DNA of 64,000 bases from Philodulcilactobacillus myokonensis (GTDB lineage: Bacteria > Bacillota > Bacilli > Lactobacillales > Lactobacillaceae): NCBI RefSeq assembly GCF_027923585.1, contig NZ_BRPL01000004.1, positions 124,001-188,000 on the forward strand, given 5' to 3'. A model generated the notes under the pieces. It was not told the origin of the DNA. It worked only from the letters and a program-made list of their open reading frames with translations, and searched no databases. This document shows, piece after piece, positions 63,589 through 64,000 of the stretch (position 1 is the first letter of the stretch; every line of letters begins with the position of its first letter). The translations under genes and the position numbers were made by a program.

Positions 63589-64000
63589 TCATTTATTGTG
63601 AATAATGACTCGTAGTTTTTGGCTGACGAACGTGGAAATCACACACTTCACAATTTCCGGAATAATGAATGGGACTAAAGAAGTAAACAGGCTAACTTTC
63701 CAAGTCATCCCCGTATCAAATTTAAACCAGATCCAGCCAAAGACCAGGTTGATCACACTTGCTAGTAATGGATACACGAAGCTGTAGTGATCATATTTCA
63801 CAAACTTACTGGTCATGATGGATAAGAAACTAACTTCCAGTAAAAATGAAATCAGAAAACCACCCGTTGGCAATAAGAATGATGCTGGACCGGATGAGGC
63901 ACCACCAGCAAAGACTGGTAAACCCACAAAACCTAATAATAGGTATAAAGCCACGGTTGAAATGGCCAGTTTCGGTCTTAGAGTTCCACCAATAATCAAA
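63589..64000 (-). CDS. bioY: Biotin transporter BioY, 5' partial
   Basis: S component for biotin uptake by the ECF complex. Visible 137 residues contain RPKLAISTVALYLLLGFVGLPVFAGGASSG and LLPTGGFLISF (biotin-binding region), then three helices. The family is about 185 aa, so some 50 N-terminal residues lie beyond the right edge; TTG 63999 is internal. Another sign that vitamins are imported through ECF transporters. Confidence 0.92.
   Translation of the reverse strand, partial: LIIGGTLRPKLAISTVALYLLLGFVGLPVFAGGASSGPASFLLPTGGFLISFLLEVSFLSIMTSKFVKYDHYSFVYPLLASVINLVFGWIWFKFDTGMTWKVSLFTSLVPFIIPEIVKCVISTFVSQKLRVIIHNK

Overview
The window is AT-rich low-GC Gram-positive DNA. It has strong AGGAGG-type ribosome sites, many TTG starts, T-box leaders, a cre site and a PstSCAB-PhoU operon. 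The gene content (L-2-hydroxyisocaproate dehydrogenase, pyruvate oxidase, PepT, Pcp, EcfA1A2T, GshA, small secreted KxYK-like proteins) points to the family Lactobacillaceae, perhaps an insect- or plant-associated genus. That placement is inferred from gene content alone. No rRNA, tRNA, CRISPR array or complete insertion sequence was seen.

Layout. 1-2932 holds an ECF vitamin transporter module (S component, EcfA1, EcfA2, EcfT) in which ecfA2 is cut short by an in-frame stop. 3010-6731 holds a zinc alcohol dehydrogenase, small hypothetical genes and a TetR/flavodoxin-fold reductase operon with two matching palindromic operators. 7006-9915 holds two secreted proteins, one frameshifted, and a frameshifted sugar:proton symporter behind a cre-controlled promoter. 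9980-13755 holds an ASCH protein, a nitrilase-family amidase, and a short tyrosine recombinase next to unusual palindromes. 13950-20653 holds a GntR/TauE/YitT-type operon, glutamate-cysteine ligase, an EEP nuclease, and an amidohydrolase/permease pair. 20946-25825 holds PepT under a T-box, HicDH, YhaM-like exoribonuclease and PnuC. 26075-35043 holds GNAT, CPBP protease, a SAP protein with a broken tail, pyruvate oxidase, an FAD-linked oxidase, ArsR, a broken HxlR regulator, a quinone-reductase-like enzyme, a broken NUDIX gene and an Ldh2-type dehydrogenase.

35205-40716 is one arginine regulon: a promoter, two tandem Arg-type T-boxes, argG, argH, a fused binding-protein/permease and its ATPase. 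41186-47200 is the phosphate regulon: 11-bp-phased TTTACA boxes, pstSCAB1B2, phoU and an orphan response regulator with a degenerate receiver and no kinase. 47303-50003 holds Pcp, a VOC protein and a split metallophosphoesterase. 50176-54733 holds an amino acid permease and then a secreted basic peptide with its own permease-ATPase-permease ABC set, the best candidate for an undescribed export/bacteriocin-like system. 54782-56168 is a secreted histidine phosphatase with a truncated tandem copy. 56221-58223 is a YolD/Y-family polymerase operon. 58333-60422 is a cluster of secreted repeat proteins sharing a promoter and 5' leader design. 60594-64000 holds membrane proteins, a SocA/Panacea-like protein, an alpha/beta hydrolase and partial BioY.

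Several genes are broken. Four are interrupted at homopolymers of six where seven bases would restore the frame, so base-call error must be excluded before true decay or phase variation is claimed. Two others carry in-frame stop codons.
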